DNA from: Demequina lutea
Lineage (GTDB): Bacteria > Actinomycetota > Actinomycetes > Actinomycetales > Demequinaceae
Length of the DNA: 64,000 bases
Reading direction: 5' to 3'
Assembly: GCF_013409005.1 (NCBI RefSeq)
Contig: NZ_JACBZO010000001.1
Span: 310,001-374,000 of the forward strand
The notes under the pieces were generated by a model. The model was not told where the DNA came from, did not search any database, and was given only the letters and a program-made list of their open reading frames with translations. Of the stretch, positions 37,195-46,376 are shown piece by piece. How positions within the stretch are numbered: the first letter of the stretch is position 1; each line of letters starts with the position of its first letter. The position numbers and the translations under genes were made by a program.

Positions 37195-38222
37195 AGTGCA
37201 CTCGTTCCGAGGAGCAGGTCCACGTTGGACGGGTCGGCCACGAGTGTTCCCGCTTCGATGCGGCGGGCCAGCTCGACGGTGCGCTCGTTCGCGGGCGCGG
37301 AACTTCCCCTCTTCTTCGCCAGTTCGACGACTAATCCATTGATTTCATTCACTTCGGCACGCCTTCCTTTCAGCCAGTCTTGGAGCACGGTGGTCTTGGT
37401 ATCGGGATACAGGAAATGGCTTCTCACTACGCCCAGCAGGTCTTCGGCGTACTGGTCCGGACCAGCGATGTCGGCGGATGTCATTCCGAAAATCGGCACG
37501 AGCGTCGCCCCTTCGGCGACGGCGACGCGTGCAGCTTCGCGCCCGCACTCGATCATGTAGTCGAGCACTCCCGGCAGGTTCATGGCGTCCTCAAGCGGCA
37601 GGTTGAGGATGGCTGAGGGAACGAGCTCACCCGCATTCGCGATGAGCTTCATCCACTTGGCCGAGCGGATGTCATCCACAATCTCCACGGTGCCCGCGTG
37701 CCGCAAAACCTCTTGCACCTCGGCCGCACGACCGGCGTGTGCGGGTTCGAAGGCGCCCACGGCGAACCACGCCTGGTCCGGAGTGTTCTGGCGATTGACG
37801 ATGCCGGGCTCCCACATGTTGGAAGCCATCTCGATGACCGCGCCGATGGTGCGCTCCGGCCCCATGATCGACGCCATGTCGTCGATGCTCATGCCGTTCT
37901 GCAGCCCCACCACGAGCCCGTCCGGTGCGACGAGTGGCTTGATGAGTTCGCACGCCCAGCGGGTGTCGTAGGCCTTGACCAGCACGAACACGATGTCGAA
38001 CTGCTCACGCAGCGTTGCGACGTCGCACAGGTGGTAGGCAGTGACGGGCGTGATCACGGTCTCGCCCGGCATCCGCACCTCAATGCCCTTCGCCTTCATC
38101 GCCTCGACGTGAGCGGGCCATTGTTCGATGAAGGTCACGTCGAGGCCCGCGCGAGTGAGATCCGCCCCGATGCCAGCGCCATTTGCACCGGTACCGACGA
38201 ACGCGACCTTCGGTGACGACAT
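37191..38222 (-). CDS. Ketopantoate reductase (ApbA/PanE) family protein 1
   Basis: 343 aa from ATG 38222. NAD(P) motif GTGANGAGIG at residues 9-18, the catalytic Lys/Asn region KWMKLIANAGE, and the C-terminal TTVLQDWLKGRRAEVNEING with the conserved Glu pair. These are the features of 2-dehydropantoate 2-reductase homologues. True PanE usually has SSM where this has TTV, so the substrate is probably another 2-oxo/hydroxy acid. Coupled to the SDR below; a paralogue lies immediately upstream. In this catabolic setting it more likely oxidises a 2-hydroxy acid than makes pantoate. Confidence 0.85.
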   Translation of the reverse strand: MSSPKVAFVGTGANGAGIGADLTRAGLDVTFIEQWPAHVEAMKAKGIEVRMPGETVITPVTAYHLCDVATLREQFDIVFVLVKAYDTRWACELIKPLVAPDGLVVGLQNGMSIDDMASIMGPERTIGAVIEMASNMWEPGIVNRQNTPDQAWFAVGAFEPAHAGRAAEVQEVLRHAGTVEIVDDIRSAKWMKLIANAGELVPSAILNLPLEDAMNLPGVLDYMIECGREAARVAVAEGATLVPIFGMTSADIAGPDQYAEDLLGVVRSHFLYPDTKTTVLQDWLKGRRAEVNEINGLVVELAKKRGSSAPANERTVELARRIEAGTLVADPSNVDLLLGTSAL

Positions 38223-38238
38223 TGAGGCCTCCTTGCCC

Positions 38239-38267
38239 ACTTGTGCAGCCATACTATACAACTTGTG
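38239..38267 (-). promoter_or_regulatory. Promoter of KPR1-SDR operon with flanking ACTTGTG repeats
   Basis: A minus-strand -10 TATAGT (38253-38258) is bracketed by ACTTGTG at 38239-38245 and 38261-38267, 22 bp apart. The nonamer CACTTGTGC (38238-38246) recurs in the M24 promoter at 47308-47316. This suggests a regulator shared across the locus; the -35 is weak. Confidence 0.45.
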
Positions 38268-38284
38268 AAGTCCTGCCACGCAAG

Positions 38285-39319
38285 CTATTTCTGAAACGCC
38301 AGGCTCTGAAGCAGCGCCACGTTCTCGACGGCTGGTGCCAGTTCCCCGCGCTCTATGCGGCGGGCAACCTCGACTACCGCCGAATTGACGGGCGTGGGCA
38401 CGCCCGCCCTGGCCCCCTCGGCGACCACGCGTCCGTTGAGGTCGTCGACCTCGCTGTGGCGGCCCTTTGTCCAGTCCTGTAGAACGGTAGTCGTGGCGTG
38501 AGGCAGCACGAAACCTGCGTAGAGCTTGTCGAGCAGAGTGTCGACGACCTCGTCGCGTCGGCTGACCTCGTCGGGCGTGAGGCCAAAGATCGGCAGCACG
38601 GGATGACCGAGCGCGGCGCCCGTGGCGAGAGCCTCGCGACCGGCGCCCACCATGAGAGAGCGCATGCCGTCCACCGCGAGGGCATCGAGCATGGGGAGCC
38701 CCAGGATGGCCGTGGTGACCAGCACCGACGAGTTGCTTACGAGCTTCATCCACTTGGTCGACTGGATGTCGTCGACGTACGCGACAGTGCCGGAGTGGGC
38801 CAGTAGCTCCCCGACGCGCTGCTCGTGGCGGCGCGCCTCGGGGCCGAGTGCGCCCACCGCAAACCAGGATCGGGCCGGCCCCGAATGCCGCTGCACGATG
38901 CCCGGCTCGTACATCGTCGACGAGATCTCGATGACGGTGCCCATGGTGCGCTCAGTGCCCACGACGTCGGCGATCGCCTGCGTTGCCATGCCGTTCTGGA
39001 CGCCCGCGATGACGCCGTCTTCGGCGAGGTACGGCGCGATCAACTGGCTCGCCCAGCGGCTGTCGTAGGCCTTCATGACCAGGAGCACGACGTCGAACTT
39101 GTCCTTGAGCGTCGCAACCTCGCAGAGGTGCATCGTGCGCGGCTCCACGTGCAGCGACGTCTCGGGCATCTCAATCGTGAGGCCGTTGGCACGCATCGCT
39201 TCGACGTGCGCCGGCCACTGTTCGATGAGCGTGACATCGAGCCCGTCACGGATGAGGTCCGCCCCGATCGAGGCGCCGTTGGCCCCCGATCCCAGTACGG
39301 CGATCTTCTGTGCACGCAT
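38285..39319 (-). CDS. Ketopantoate reductase (ApbA/PanE) family protein 2
   Basis: 344 aa, paralogue of the preceding entry over its full length: GSGANGASIGADL, EQWPAHVEAM, KWMKLVSNSSV and TTVLQDWTKGRHSEVDDLNG align directly. Conserved Lys/Asn and Glu positions are kept; both have TTV in place of SSM. Divergent from the amidohydrolase operon. 62 bp with its own promoter separate it from KPR1, so the two may be expressed differently or act on different enantiomers or chain lengths (inference). Confidence 0.85.
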   Translation of the reverse strand: MRAQKIAVLGSGANGASIGADLIRDGLDVTLIEQWPAHVEAMRANGLTIEMPETSLHVEPRTMHLCEVATLKDKFDVVLLVMKAYDSRWASQLIAPYLAEDGVIAGVQNGMATQAIADVVGTERTMGTVIEISSTMYEPGIVQRHSGPARSWFAVGALGPEARRHEQRVGELLAHSGTVAYVDDIQSTKWMKLVSNSSVLVTTAILGLPMLDALAVDGMRSLMVGAGREALATGAALGHPVLPIFGLTPDEVSRRDEVVDTLLDKLYAGFVLPHATTTVLQDWTKGRHSEVDDLNGRVVAEGARAGVPTPVNSAVVEVARRIERGELAPAVENVALLQSLAFQK

Positions 39320-39424
39320 GACTCGACCTCACCTCGTCATCGGGATGTGTGTGTCCACACTAGAACCTCACGGCGGAGAAATGAAGCTTGGATGAACAAA
39401 TCTTGCCTTCTTGCCTTCTTTCGC

Positions 39425-39452
39425 TGGACAAATTCGGCAAGCAAAGTAAAGT
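39425..39452 (+). promoter_or_regulatory. Probable promoter of the amidohydrolase operon
   Basis: TGGACA (39425-39430) and TAAAGT (39447-39452) are 16 bp apart in the divergent KPR2/amidohydrolase region. GAGGAGGATCC precedes the ATG at 39482. Confidence 0.4.
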
Positions 39453-39481
39453 GAGACTGAAATTCTCAACGAGGAGGATCC

Positions 39482-40921
39482 ATGGCTACCAGCATCCCAG
39501 CCGCCCACCCGGAAGACTTCACCCCGGGTCGCCCTGTCGTGTTCCGCAACGCGACGGTGATCACGGTTGACACCCCCGGAATCATCCAAGGCGGTGACGT
39601 GCTCATCGCTGACGACAAGATCGTGTCAGTCGGAGTGGGCCTCGCCGTACCGGAAGGAACTGTCGAGATCGACGCGACGGGCGGCATCCTCATGCCCGGA
39701 ATGGTCGACACCCACCGCCACATGTGGCAGACCGCCCTGCGGGGCTACGGCGGCGACTGGGCACTCAGCCAGTACTTCGTCTTCTACTACCTGCAGCACG
39801 GCCAGGTCTTCCGTCCGGAAGACATCTACGCAGGCAACCTGCTGAGCGCCCTCGAGTCGGTCGATACCGGCGTGACGACGACGCTCGACTGGTCTCACGC
39901 TCTTCGCACGCCGGATTACGCCGATGCCGCGGTCCAGGCCTTCAAGGAGATCCCCGGCCGGTTCGTGCTCGGCTACGGCAACTACCTCGGCGCGCCCTGG
40001 GAGTGGACCGCGGACCCGACCTTCCGCACGTGGGTCAAGAATCACCCCCAGACCGACATGCTCGGCCTGCAGATCGCGTTCGACGTCCCCGACTCCGAGG
40101 ACTTCCCCGAGAAGGCGGCCTTCGACTTCGCGCGTGACAACGGCCTGCGCGCCACGACCCACGCTGGCGTCTGGGGTGCGACGACCGACGTGGGTCTCGG
40201 CCACATGTACAAGGCCGGCGTGATGACCGACCAGATCACCTACGTGCACTCCGCCACCCTGTCTCCGGACAGCTACCACAAGATCGCGGCCACCGGCGGG
40301 ACCGTCTCGGTCTCGACCGAGAGCGAGCAGAGCGCGGGCCAGGGTTATCCCTCCACGTGGGAGCTGCGCAAGTACGGCATCCCGGCATCCCTGTCGATGG
40401 ACACGAGCGTGTGGTGGAGTGCCGACTTCTTCTCCGCCATGCGTGCAACCCTGAGTTCCGACCGTTCGCGTGAGCACCTTGAGGCCCAAGCCAAGGGCGA
40501 CACGGTCAACGTCAACCAGTTGCGTGCTGAAGACGTGATCTGGATGGCAACCATGGGTGGCGCGAAGTCGCTCGGCATGGAAGGCAAGATCGGTTCGATC
40601 ACGCCCGGCAAGAAGGCGGACCTGCTGCTCATCAAGAACGACCAGTCACCCGCTATGACGCCGATCCTCAACCCGACTGCGCACGTCGTGTACCAGGCGG
40701 GCACGGCCGACATCCACACGGTGGTCGTCGACGGCCGCGTGCTCAAGTTCGATGGCAAGCGCATCGGCCTCGACATCGCCCCCGCGCGCGACGCGGTCGC
40801 GAAGTCGGTGGAGTACGTGCGCTCGCAGTTGGGCGAGGAGGCGTGGGAGGAGGGCATGCACCCTGAGCTCACCCCCACGGAGCGCATCCCCAACCCCTAC
40901 GGATACCAGGACGAGGAGTGA
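39482..40921 (+). CDS. Amidohydrolase-superfamily protein, TrzA/ATZ-like (deaminase or hydrolase)
   Basis: 479 aa. A beta-sandwich N-terminus (VVFRNATVITVDTPG) leads to the metal site MVDTHRHMWQ (His78, His80). Further ligands are His in ATTHAGVWG, His in VHSATLS and Asp in SMDTSVW. The C-terminus returns to the sandwich: GSITPGKKADLLLI. This is the mononuclear-metal subgroup that deaminates or dechlorinates aminoheterocycles (guanine, S-adenosylhomocysteine, triazines). Substrate unknown. First of a three-gene operon with the Dabb protein and alcohol dehydrogenase. Confidence 0.88.
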   Translation: MATSIPAAHPEDFTPGRPVVFRNATVITVDTPGIIQGGDVLIADDKIVSVGVGLAVPEGTVEIDATGGILMPGMVDTHRHMWQTALRGYGGDWALSQYFVFYYLQHGQVFRPEDIYAGNLLSALESVDTGVTTTLDWSHALRTPDYADAAVQAFKEIPGRFVLGYGNYLGAPWEWTADPTFRTWVKNHPQTDMLGLQIAFDVPDSEDFPEKAAFDFARDNGLRATTHAGVWGATTDVGLGHMYKAGVMTDQITYVHSATLSPDSYHKIAATGGTVSVSTESEQSAGQGYPSTWELRKYGIPASLSMDTSVWWSADFFSAMRATLSSDRSREHLEAQAKGDTVNVNQLRAEDVIWMATMGGAKSLGMEGKIGSITPGKKADLLLIKNDQSPAMTPILNPTAHVVYQAGTADIHTVVVDGRVLKFDGKRIGLDIAPARDAVAKSVEYVRSQLGEEAWEEGMHPELTPTERIPNPYGYQDEE

Positions 40922-41241
40922 TCGCGCACGTGGCCGTGTTCACCTTCGGCCCCGAGATGACCGAGGAGCGCACGGAGGCACTCGCCGTGGAACTGCGCGC
41001 TATGGCGTTGCGCATCCCGTCGATCAAGCGCTACACCGCTGGCCCCAACCTGCGAATGCGACCCGGCGGAGCCGACTTCGGTGTCGTCGCGGTGCTCGAA
41101 GACCAAGCGGGAATTGACGCATACCTCGACTCGCCCGACCACGTCGACCTCGTCACGACGAGCATCGCGCCATTCCTTGTCCAACGTCAGGCCGTTCAGG
41201 TCGAACTGCCGGACGATTGGGCGCCACTTTGGGAGGGATAA
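40918..41241 (+). CDS. Dabb-domain (stress-responsive A/B barrel) protein
   Basis: 107 aa, GTG start overlapping the amidohydrolase stop (GTGA). Single ferredoxin-like domain beginning IAHVAVFTFGPEMTEE, with FGVVAVLEDQAGIDAYLDSPDH, the usual Dabb pattern. Members include small lyases and cyclases acting on dearomatised or beta-keto substrates as well as proteins of unknown role. Tight coupling suggests work on the same substrate as the amidohydrolase. Confidence 0.82.
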   Translation: MIAHVAVFTFGPEMTEERTEALAVELRAMALRIPSIKRYTAGPNLRMRPGGADFGVVAVLEDQAGIDAYLDSPDHVDLVTTSIAPFLVQRQAVQVELPDDWAPLWEG

Positions 41242-41243
41242 CC

Positions 41244-42317
41244 ATGAAGGCAGCGGTCTACCGCGGCATGCGCGACGTGCAGGTGCAGGAGTGGCCGGCG
41301 CCGGTTCCCAGCGCCGGTGAGGTGCTCATCCGCATTGCGGCAGCCGGCATTTGCGGTTCTGACGCCGCCGAGTTCAGCCTGGGGCCGCAGCTAGTGACGC
41401 AGGGTGCCGACGGACACGTCGACCCCGTGATCCTCGGCCACGAGTTCGCGGGAACCATTGAGGCCGTCGGCGACGGAGTGAACGGCTTTGAGGTGGGCGC
41501 CCGCGTCGTCTGCGGCGCGGGCATCTCTTGCGGGGAGTGCGTCATGTGCCGTCGCGGCCGGACCAACCTTTGCCGCAGCTACCACACCGTGGGGTTTCAC
41601 AAGGATGGCGGTCTTGCGGGCTACGTCGTCGTTCCGGCGAGCATTGTGTTCGACGCGTCCGCCTCGGGACTGCCGCTCGACACCCTTGCGCTCGCCCAGC
41701 CGATGGCGATCGCCGTGCACGCCGTGCGCCGAAGTGGTCTCACCGCTGGGCGCGACGCCGTGATCGTGGGTGTGGGAGGCATCGGCGCCTTCCTCACCTT
41801 TGCTGCGGTCGCGACCGGAGCGCGCGTGTTGGTGGTCGACCTTGACCCGGCGCGGCTCGAGCTCGCGAAGACCCTCGGGGCGTTCGCGACGATGCGGGCG
41901 GGCGACGGCACGATCGCCGAGCGGCTCGCCGAGCTGGGCATGGAAGCCGAGGTGTTCTTCGAGGTGAGTGGCTCGGCCCCCGGGCTCGAATCGGTGCTTG
42001 CGGCGGCACAGCCGGGCGCCGTGATCGTGCCCGTCGGCATTCAGAAGCGACCGCAGCCTGAACCGCTCGGCGGCTGGACCCTGCGCGAGTACACGATCGT
42101 CGGCACAGTCGCGCTCGTGTTCGCTACCGATCTGCCCGAGGCCGTGCGGCTGCTCGGTCTTCGTCCCGACTGGACGGACTTCACGCGAGAGGTCATCCCG
42201 CTCGAATCTCTCGTCGTTGACGGGCTCGAACCTCTCGTCGCGGGCCATTCACGACAGATCAAGACCCTCATCGATCCCTGGATCAACGCGCCCCGCGCGC
42301 CCGTGCACACCCCGTAG
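41244..42317 (+). CDS. Zinc-dependent alcohol dehydrogenase (2,3-butanediol/threonine/sorbitol dehydrogenase type)
   Basis: 357 aa from ATG 41244 (GGGAGGG upstream). MDR family: catalytic Cys37 in GICGSD and His66-Glu67 in GHEFAG; structural zinc Cys96, 99, 102 and 110 (CGECVMCRRGRTNLC); NAD motif GVGGIG. Pattern fits polyol or 2,3-butanediol dehydrogenases. In the locus it could convert a hydroxyl to a ketone, feeding the acetoin-type E1-E2. A terminator hairpin follows. Confidence 0.87.
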   Translation: MKAAVYRGMRDVQVQEWPAPVPSAGEVLIRIAAAGICGSDAAEFSLGPQLVTQGADGHVDPVILGHEFAGTIEAVGDGVNGFEVGARVVCGAGISCGECVMCRRGRTNLCRSYHTVGFHKDGGLAGYVVVPASIVFDASASGLPLDTLALAQPMAIAVHAVRRSGLTAGRDAVIVGVGGIGAFLTFAAVATGARVLVVDLDPARLELAKTLGAFATMRAGDGTIAERLAELGMEAEVFFEVSGSAPGLESVLAAAQPGAVIVPVGIQKRPQPEPLGGWTLREYTIVGTVALVFATDLPEAVRLLGLRPDWTDFTREVIPLESLVVDGLEPLVAGHSRQIKTLIDPWINAPRAPVHTP

Positions 42318-42351
42318 GCACCAGCGGACTGGGCCCACCCCGAGGAGCCTC

Positions 42352-42379
42352 ACGGCCATCCGTGCGAGCGGATGGCCGT
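42352..42379 (+). terminator. Terminator of the amidohydrolase operon
   Basis: ACGGCCATCCG-TGCGAG-CGGATGGCCGT is a perfect 11-bp stem, followed by TTAATG. It starts 34 bp after the alcohol dehydrogenase stop. Confidence 0.75.
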
Positions 42380-42440
42380 TAATGAGGGCTTCATCGCGCA
42401 GCCCGCGATCGGCGTCCCACGGCACCAAGAGCGCGAGAAG

Positions 42441-42502
42441 TTCACTAGTACTAAACAAAAATGTAATCTGTGGTTGACACTGTGAAGTGCCACTCCTACC
42501 AT
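42441..42502 (+). promoter_or_regulatory. Importer promoter with shared 17-bp motif
   Basis: TTGACA (42474-42479) and TACCAT (42497-42502) are 17 bp apart. Just upstream, TTCACTAGTACTAAACA (42441-42457) matches the M24 promoter motif (47306-47322) at 15 of 17 positions. The motif could itself be an alternative -35 (TTCACT) with TGTAAT at 42462-42467, 15 bp on. It probably binds a regulator encoded in the locus. Confidence 0.6.
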
Positions 42503-42585
42503 GGCAAGAGCACTCCGAAGCGCCGCAACGACGCGGCAGCATGGCTGTTGATTCAGTCGATGAAGAGAAAAGGAAAGCGAACGCC

Positions 42586-43644
42586 ATGGTCAAACACAGC
42601 TCCTTAGTCCGATCGGCGGTCCTGCTCGCGGCGACGTCTCTCGCGCTCGCCGGATGCAGCAGCGGAGCGGCGAGCACCTCGTCGCCAGCCGCCTCGTCGC
42701 CAGGCACCACCTCGCCGAGCACCTCGCCGGCGAGCACCACGCCGTTGGAAATCGCCTACATGTCGTTCGCGGTGGCCAATAGCTACGACGCACCGATGCT
42801 GGCGGCGGCTCAGGCAGAAGCGGCCAGCTCGAACGCGACGCTCACGGTCTTTGACGCGAACAACGATCCGCAGGTCCAGTTCACGCAGCTCCAGAATGCG
42901 ATCGCGTCGGGCAAGTACCAGGGCATCATCACCCAGCCGATCCTTGGCCCAGGGTTGGTGAGCCTCGTTGAGCAGGCCATCGCCAAGGGGATCAAGGTTG
43001 TGAACATCGACCAGATCCTCGGGGCGGACCTCACGACCGACAAGCCCCAGGTAACGGGACTCTCGGCCAACGTGACCTTCGTGCCGACGACGATCGGCCA
43101 GCAGCTCGGCGAGCAGGTCGTCGCCGCGTGCGCCGCGGACAAACTGGACCCGTGCAACGTGGGCTACCTCTACGACATCAAGGCCTCGTCGCTCGATATT
43201 GCTATCCATAAGGCATTCGTCGCGGCGATCAGCGCCACGCCCTCGATCAAGGTCGTCGCGGAGGGTGAGGACTTCTTCACCCCGGCGGTCGGACTCACCG
43301 CGGTGCAGAACATGCTCCAGTCGAACCCGGACATGAATCTCATCGCGGGAAGCGATCAAGGTTTGGAAGGAGCGATCCAGGCGCTCGCCGCGGCCAAGAA
43401 GACGGTCGCGATGGTCGGATTCGGTGCGAGTGAGGCCGGCATTGCCGGCGTCAAGTCCGGTGCGATCTTCTCCGAGGTCGCCCAGATGCCTGCATCCGAA
43501 GGGAAGCTCGGTGTCCGGGCCCTCATCGCCGCCATCCGCACGGGAACGGACGGGGGTGCGATCAACCCGGTTGCGAGCCTGCCGAACAACGGGATCGTGA
43601 CCAAGGCCACGGCCACCACCTTCGCGCCGGAGTGGGCCGGTTAA
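42586..43644 (+). CDS. Ribose-type ABC transporter substrate-binding lipoprotein
   Basis: 352 aa from ATG 42586 (GGAAAG upstream); ATG 42541 is an in-frame alternative. Signal peptide with lipobox LAGC, a Ser/Thr/Pro linker, then a type I sugar-binding fold: LEIAYMSFAVANSYDAPMLAAA, IITQPILGP, VVNIDQILGAD, and DQGLEGAIQAL. Similar proteins bind ribose, xylose, polyols or autoinducer-2. Its ligand is presumably the entry substrate of the locus. Confidence 0.88.
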   Translation: MVKHSSLVRSAVLLAATSLALAGCSSGAASTSSPAASSPGTTSPSTSPASTTPLEIAYMSFAVANSYDAPMLAAAQAEAASSNATLTVFDANNDPQVQFTQLQNAIASGKYQGIITQPILGPGLVSLVEQAIAKGIKVVNIDQILGADLTTDKPQVTGLSANVTFVPTTIGQQLGEQVVAACAADKLDPCNVGYLYDIKASSLDIAIHKAFVAAISATPSIKVVAEGEDFFTPAVGLTAVQNMLQSNPDMNLIAGSDQGLEGAIQALAAAKKTVAMVGFGASEAGIAGVKSGAIFSEVAQMPASEGKLGVRALIAAIRTGTDGGAINPVASLPNNGIVTKATATTFAPEWAG

Positions 43645-43694
43645 TGGAGGGTTCCCTCTTCGGCCATCCCAGCACGAGAAGAAAGTAACGGGAC

Positions 43695-45212
43695 ATGACT
43701 GCGTCGTTCTCCCCCGACCCGCACATCGAACTGACCGATATCGTCAAGACATTCGGCGGTGTGACCGTGCTGTCCGACATCACGCTCACCATCGAGCGCG
43801 GAACGGTTCACGGGTTGGTCGGGGAGAACGGCGCGGGCAAGTCCTCACTCAGCAAGATCATCGCAGGACTGCTGGTAGCGGATGGCGGCCAACTCCGTGT
43901 CAACGGGGAGCAGGTGAGCTTCCGCTCACCGCGGGAAGCCCTCGGCCACGGCATCGCCACCATCGCCCAGGAACTGGCGCTCGTCCCCGGCCTTACGGTC
44001 GCCGAGAACGTCTTCCTCGGATCCGAACCGAGGAAGGCGAGCTTCGTGCGCCGCCGGGAGCTCAAGACACGGTTCCGCGCGCTTGCGGAGGAGGCGGGCT
44101 TCGATCTGCCGGCGGATGCCATGACCGGCTCCCTGCGCACGGCGGACCAGCAGAAGGTCGAGATCCTTCGCGCGCTGTCCCGTGGCGCGGACCTCATCAT
44201 CATGGACGAGCCGACGGCGGCCCTGTCGCGAGAGGATGCCGAAAAGCTTCACGGAGTCGTGCGTTCCCTGGCCGCCACGGGTCACACCGTCCTGCTGATC
44301 TCTCACTTCCTGTCCGAGGTGCTCGCGCTCTCGGACACGGTGACTATCCTCCGCGACGGGCAACTGGTGCGGACGGGGGCGAGCGCGGACGAGACCGAGG
44401 CGACCCTCATCGAGGGCATGCTCGGTCGCACCCTCACCTCCGTCTTCCCACCGAAGACCCCGCCGGCGGCGGATGCCCCGCCGGCGCTCGCCGTTCGTCA
44501 TCTGACGGCGCCCGGCGTCTCGGACGTCTCCTTCGATGTCAAGGTGGGGGAGATCGTCGGGCTCGCAGGTCTCGTTGGCGCCGGACGCAGCGAACTCGCC
44601 CACGCGATCTTCGGCGCGAGCAGGCGATCGGCCGGCGAGATCGCGGTGCTGGACAAGCCGCTCACCGGGAGGTCGCCCTCACGCTCCCTGCGTCAGGGCG
44701 TCTTCCTGATTCCGGAGTCGCGGAAGGAGCAGGGACTCCTGCTGCTGCGCCCCATTCGGGAGAACGTCACCCTTGCTGGCCTTCGTCTCTTCAGCAAGGG
44801 AACCTGGATTCGCCGCACACTCGAGGACACAGCCACCCGGCGTGCGCTCGACGAGGTGACGGTGAGGGGCGAAAGTTCCTCGCGCCCGGTCGCGGCCCTC
44901 TCCGGAGGCAACCAGCAGAAGGTCATGTTCGCGCGCGGGCTGCTCCATCGACCCCGTGTGCTCATCGCGGACGAACCGACCCGCGGTGTCGACGTCGGGT
45001 CCCGCCGTGCCATCTACGACCTGTTGGCTGAGAACGCCCGGCGTGGAGTGGGAGTACTGGTCATCTCCTCCGACATCGAGGAGGTCCAGGGGCTCGCCCA
45101 CCGCATCTACGTGATGCGACAGGGTCGCATCACAGCCGAACTAACCGGCGAAGACATGACCGAATCGAACATCCTCGTCGCCGCCTTCGCGGATGAAAAG
45201 GTGAACATATGA
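43695..45212 (+). CDS. Ribose-type ABC transporter ATP-binding protein (double ATPase)
   Basis: 505 aa. First domain: Walker [10 protein letters not shown], Walker B LIIMDEPTAAL, with signature region GSLRTADQQ degenerate. Second domain: P-loop GLVGAGRSE, signature LSGGNQQK, Walker B VLIADEPTRGVD. RbsA/MglA-like arrangement. Overlaps the permease start by ATGA. Confidence 0.92.
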   Translation: MTASFSPDPHIELTDIVKTFGGVTVLSDITLTIERGTVHGLVGENGAGKSSLSKIIAGLLVADGGQLRVNGEQVSFRSPREALGHGIATIAQELALVPGLTVAENVFLGSEPRKASFVRRRELKTRFRALAEEAGFDLPADAMTGSLRTADQQKVEILRALSRGADLIIMDEPTAALSREDAEKLHGVVRSLAATGHTVLLISHFLSEVLALSDTVTILRDGQLVRTGASADETEATLIEGMLGRTLTSVFPPKTPPAADAPPALAVRHLTAPGVSDVSFDVKVGEIVGLAGLVGAGRSELAHAIFGASRRSAGEIAVLDKPLTGRSPSRSLRQGVFLIPESRKEQGLLLLRPIRENVTLAGLRLFSKGTWIRRTLEDTATRRALDEVTVRGESSSRPVAALSGGNQQKVMFARGLLHRPRVLIADEPTRGVDVGSRRAIYDLLAENARRGVGVLVISSDIEEVQGLAHRIYVMRQGRITAELTGEDMTESNILVAAFADEKVNI

Positions 45213-46201
45213 GTCCCCAAGCCATAAGCGTCTCCGGGCTGAAGGCCAGCATGTCCGAGCGAAGGTGGTTCCGCCCGGGATCGTGGCGCTCCGTCGCCAT
45301 CTTGATCCCGTTCTTGGTCCTGTTCGTCGTGCTGTCCGTCGGCAGCCCATGGTTCTTCAACACGACGAACCTGCTCAACATCCTGAGCCAGCAGTCGGCG
45401 ACCCTGATCATCGCCGCGGCCGGAACGCTCGTGCTCATCAGCGGGGGAATCGATCTGTCCGTCGGGGCGACCTACGCGCTCGCCGGCGTGGTCTCCGCAC
45501 AGGTTGCGCTCGCGCACGGCGTCGTCGTCGCCGTGATCGTGTCTCTCGTGGTCGGGCTGTTCGTCGGACTCACCAACGGCGTCATCAGCACGCTGTTCCG
45601 CATCAACCCGCTCATCGCCACCCTCGCGATGTCGTTCATCGTCAGCGGCATCGGCAGCAGCATCTCTGGCGGCAACCTGATCGTTCTCACCAACGAGCCC
45701 AGCTTCGCGGCCATCGCCCAGACGGAGATCCTTGGCGTGCGCACCTCCATCTGGATCGCGCTCGTGGTCGTCTTTGTGCTCGGCCTGCTGCTCGCGAGGA
45801 CGACGAACGGACGGTATCTCTACGCCGCAGGCGGCAACGCCGAGGCCTCTCGCCTGGCCGGCATCCGCGTCAACTGGGTGCGCATGCTCGCCTTCACGCT
45901 CAGCGGGGGCGCTGCCGCGCTCGGAGGAATCATCGACACGTCGCGTGTGCTGAGCGCGCAGTCGTCCTCGGGCACGTCCCTCACCTTCACGGTTCTCGCC
46001 GGGATCGTTGTCGGCGGGACGTCCATCCTCGGTGGCGAGGGCGCGATCTGGCGCACCGTCACCGGCGTGCTGTTCATTGCGCTGGTCGGCAACGGATTCG
46101 ATCTGCTCGGCATCAACGTCCTCTATCAGCAGATCGCGCTCGGCGTCATCCTGCTGGTGGCTGTCGGCATCGACGCGTGGTCGCGGGTGCTTCGGCGGTA
46201 G
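45209..46201 (+). CDS. Ribose-type ABC transporter permease
   Basis: 330 aa, RbsC length, with about ten hydrophobic segments. Conserved GGIDLSVGATYALAGV and the C-terminal VVGGTSILGGEGAIWRTVTG are present. It completes a three-part importer with the two genes upstream; only one permease gene is found, as usual for homodimeric RbsC-type channels. Confidence 0.92.
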   Translation: MSPQAISVSGLKASMSERRWFRPGSWRSVAILIPFLVLFVVLSVGSPWFFNTTNLLNILSQQSATLIIAAAGTLVLISGGIDLSVGATYALAGVVSAQVALAHGVVVAVIVSLVVGLFVGLTNGVISTLFRINPLIATLAMSFIVSGIGSSISGGNLIVLTNEPSFAAIAQTEILGVRTSIWIALVVVFVLGLLLARTTNGRYLYAAGGNAEASRLAGIRVNWVRMLAFTLSGGAAALGGIIDTSRVLSAQSSSGTSLTFTVLAGIVVGGTSILGGEGAIWRTVTGVLFIALVGNGFDLLGINVLYQQIALGVILLVAVGIDAWSRVLRR

Positions 46202-46376
46202 TCGCGCACCGGTCGTGGGCTTCGCGCCGCAGGCCCAAACGCGTGATGACCAATTGCCTGGAAGTTCGTGCGGAGCCGAGGCGACTCTCTTCGCCGCGAT
46301 AGCGCCCATCGTGGCACGCTTGAGGCGTTCTCGAGTCGACGGGAAGTGACCTGAGACGTCATCCGTCCCTGCGGGC

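Noticed and set aside
37191-39319. Pantothenate biosynthesis (panE) assignment for the two ketopantoate-reductase homologues
   Set aside because: No panB, panC or panD nearby, two copies in a catabolic locus, and TTV instead of SSM in the substrate region.
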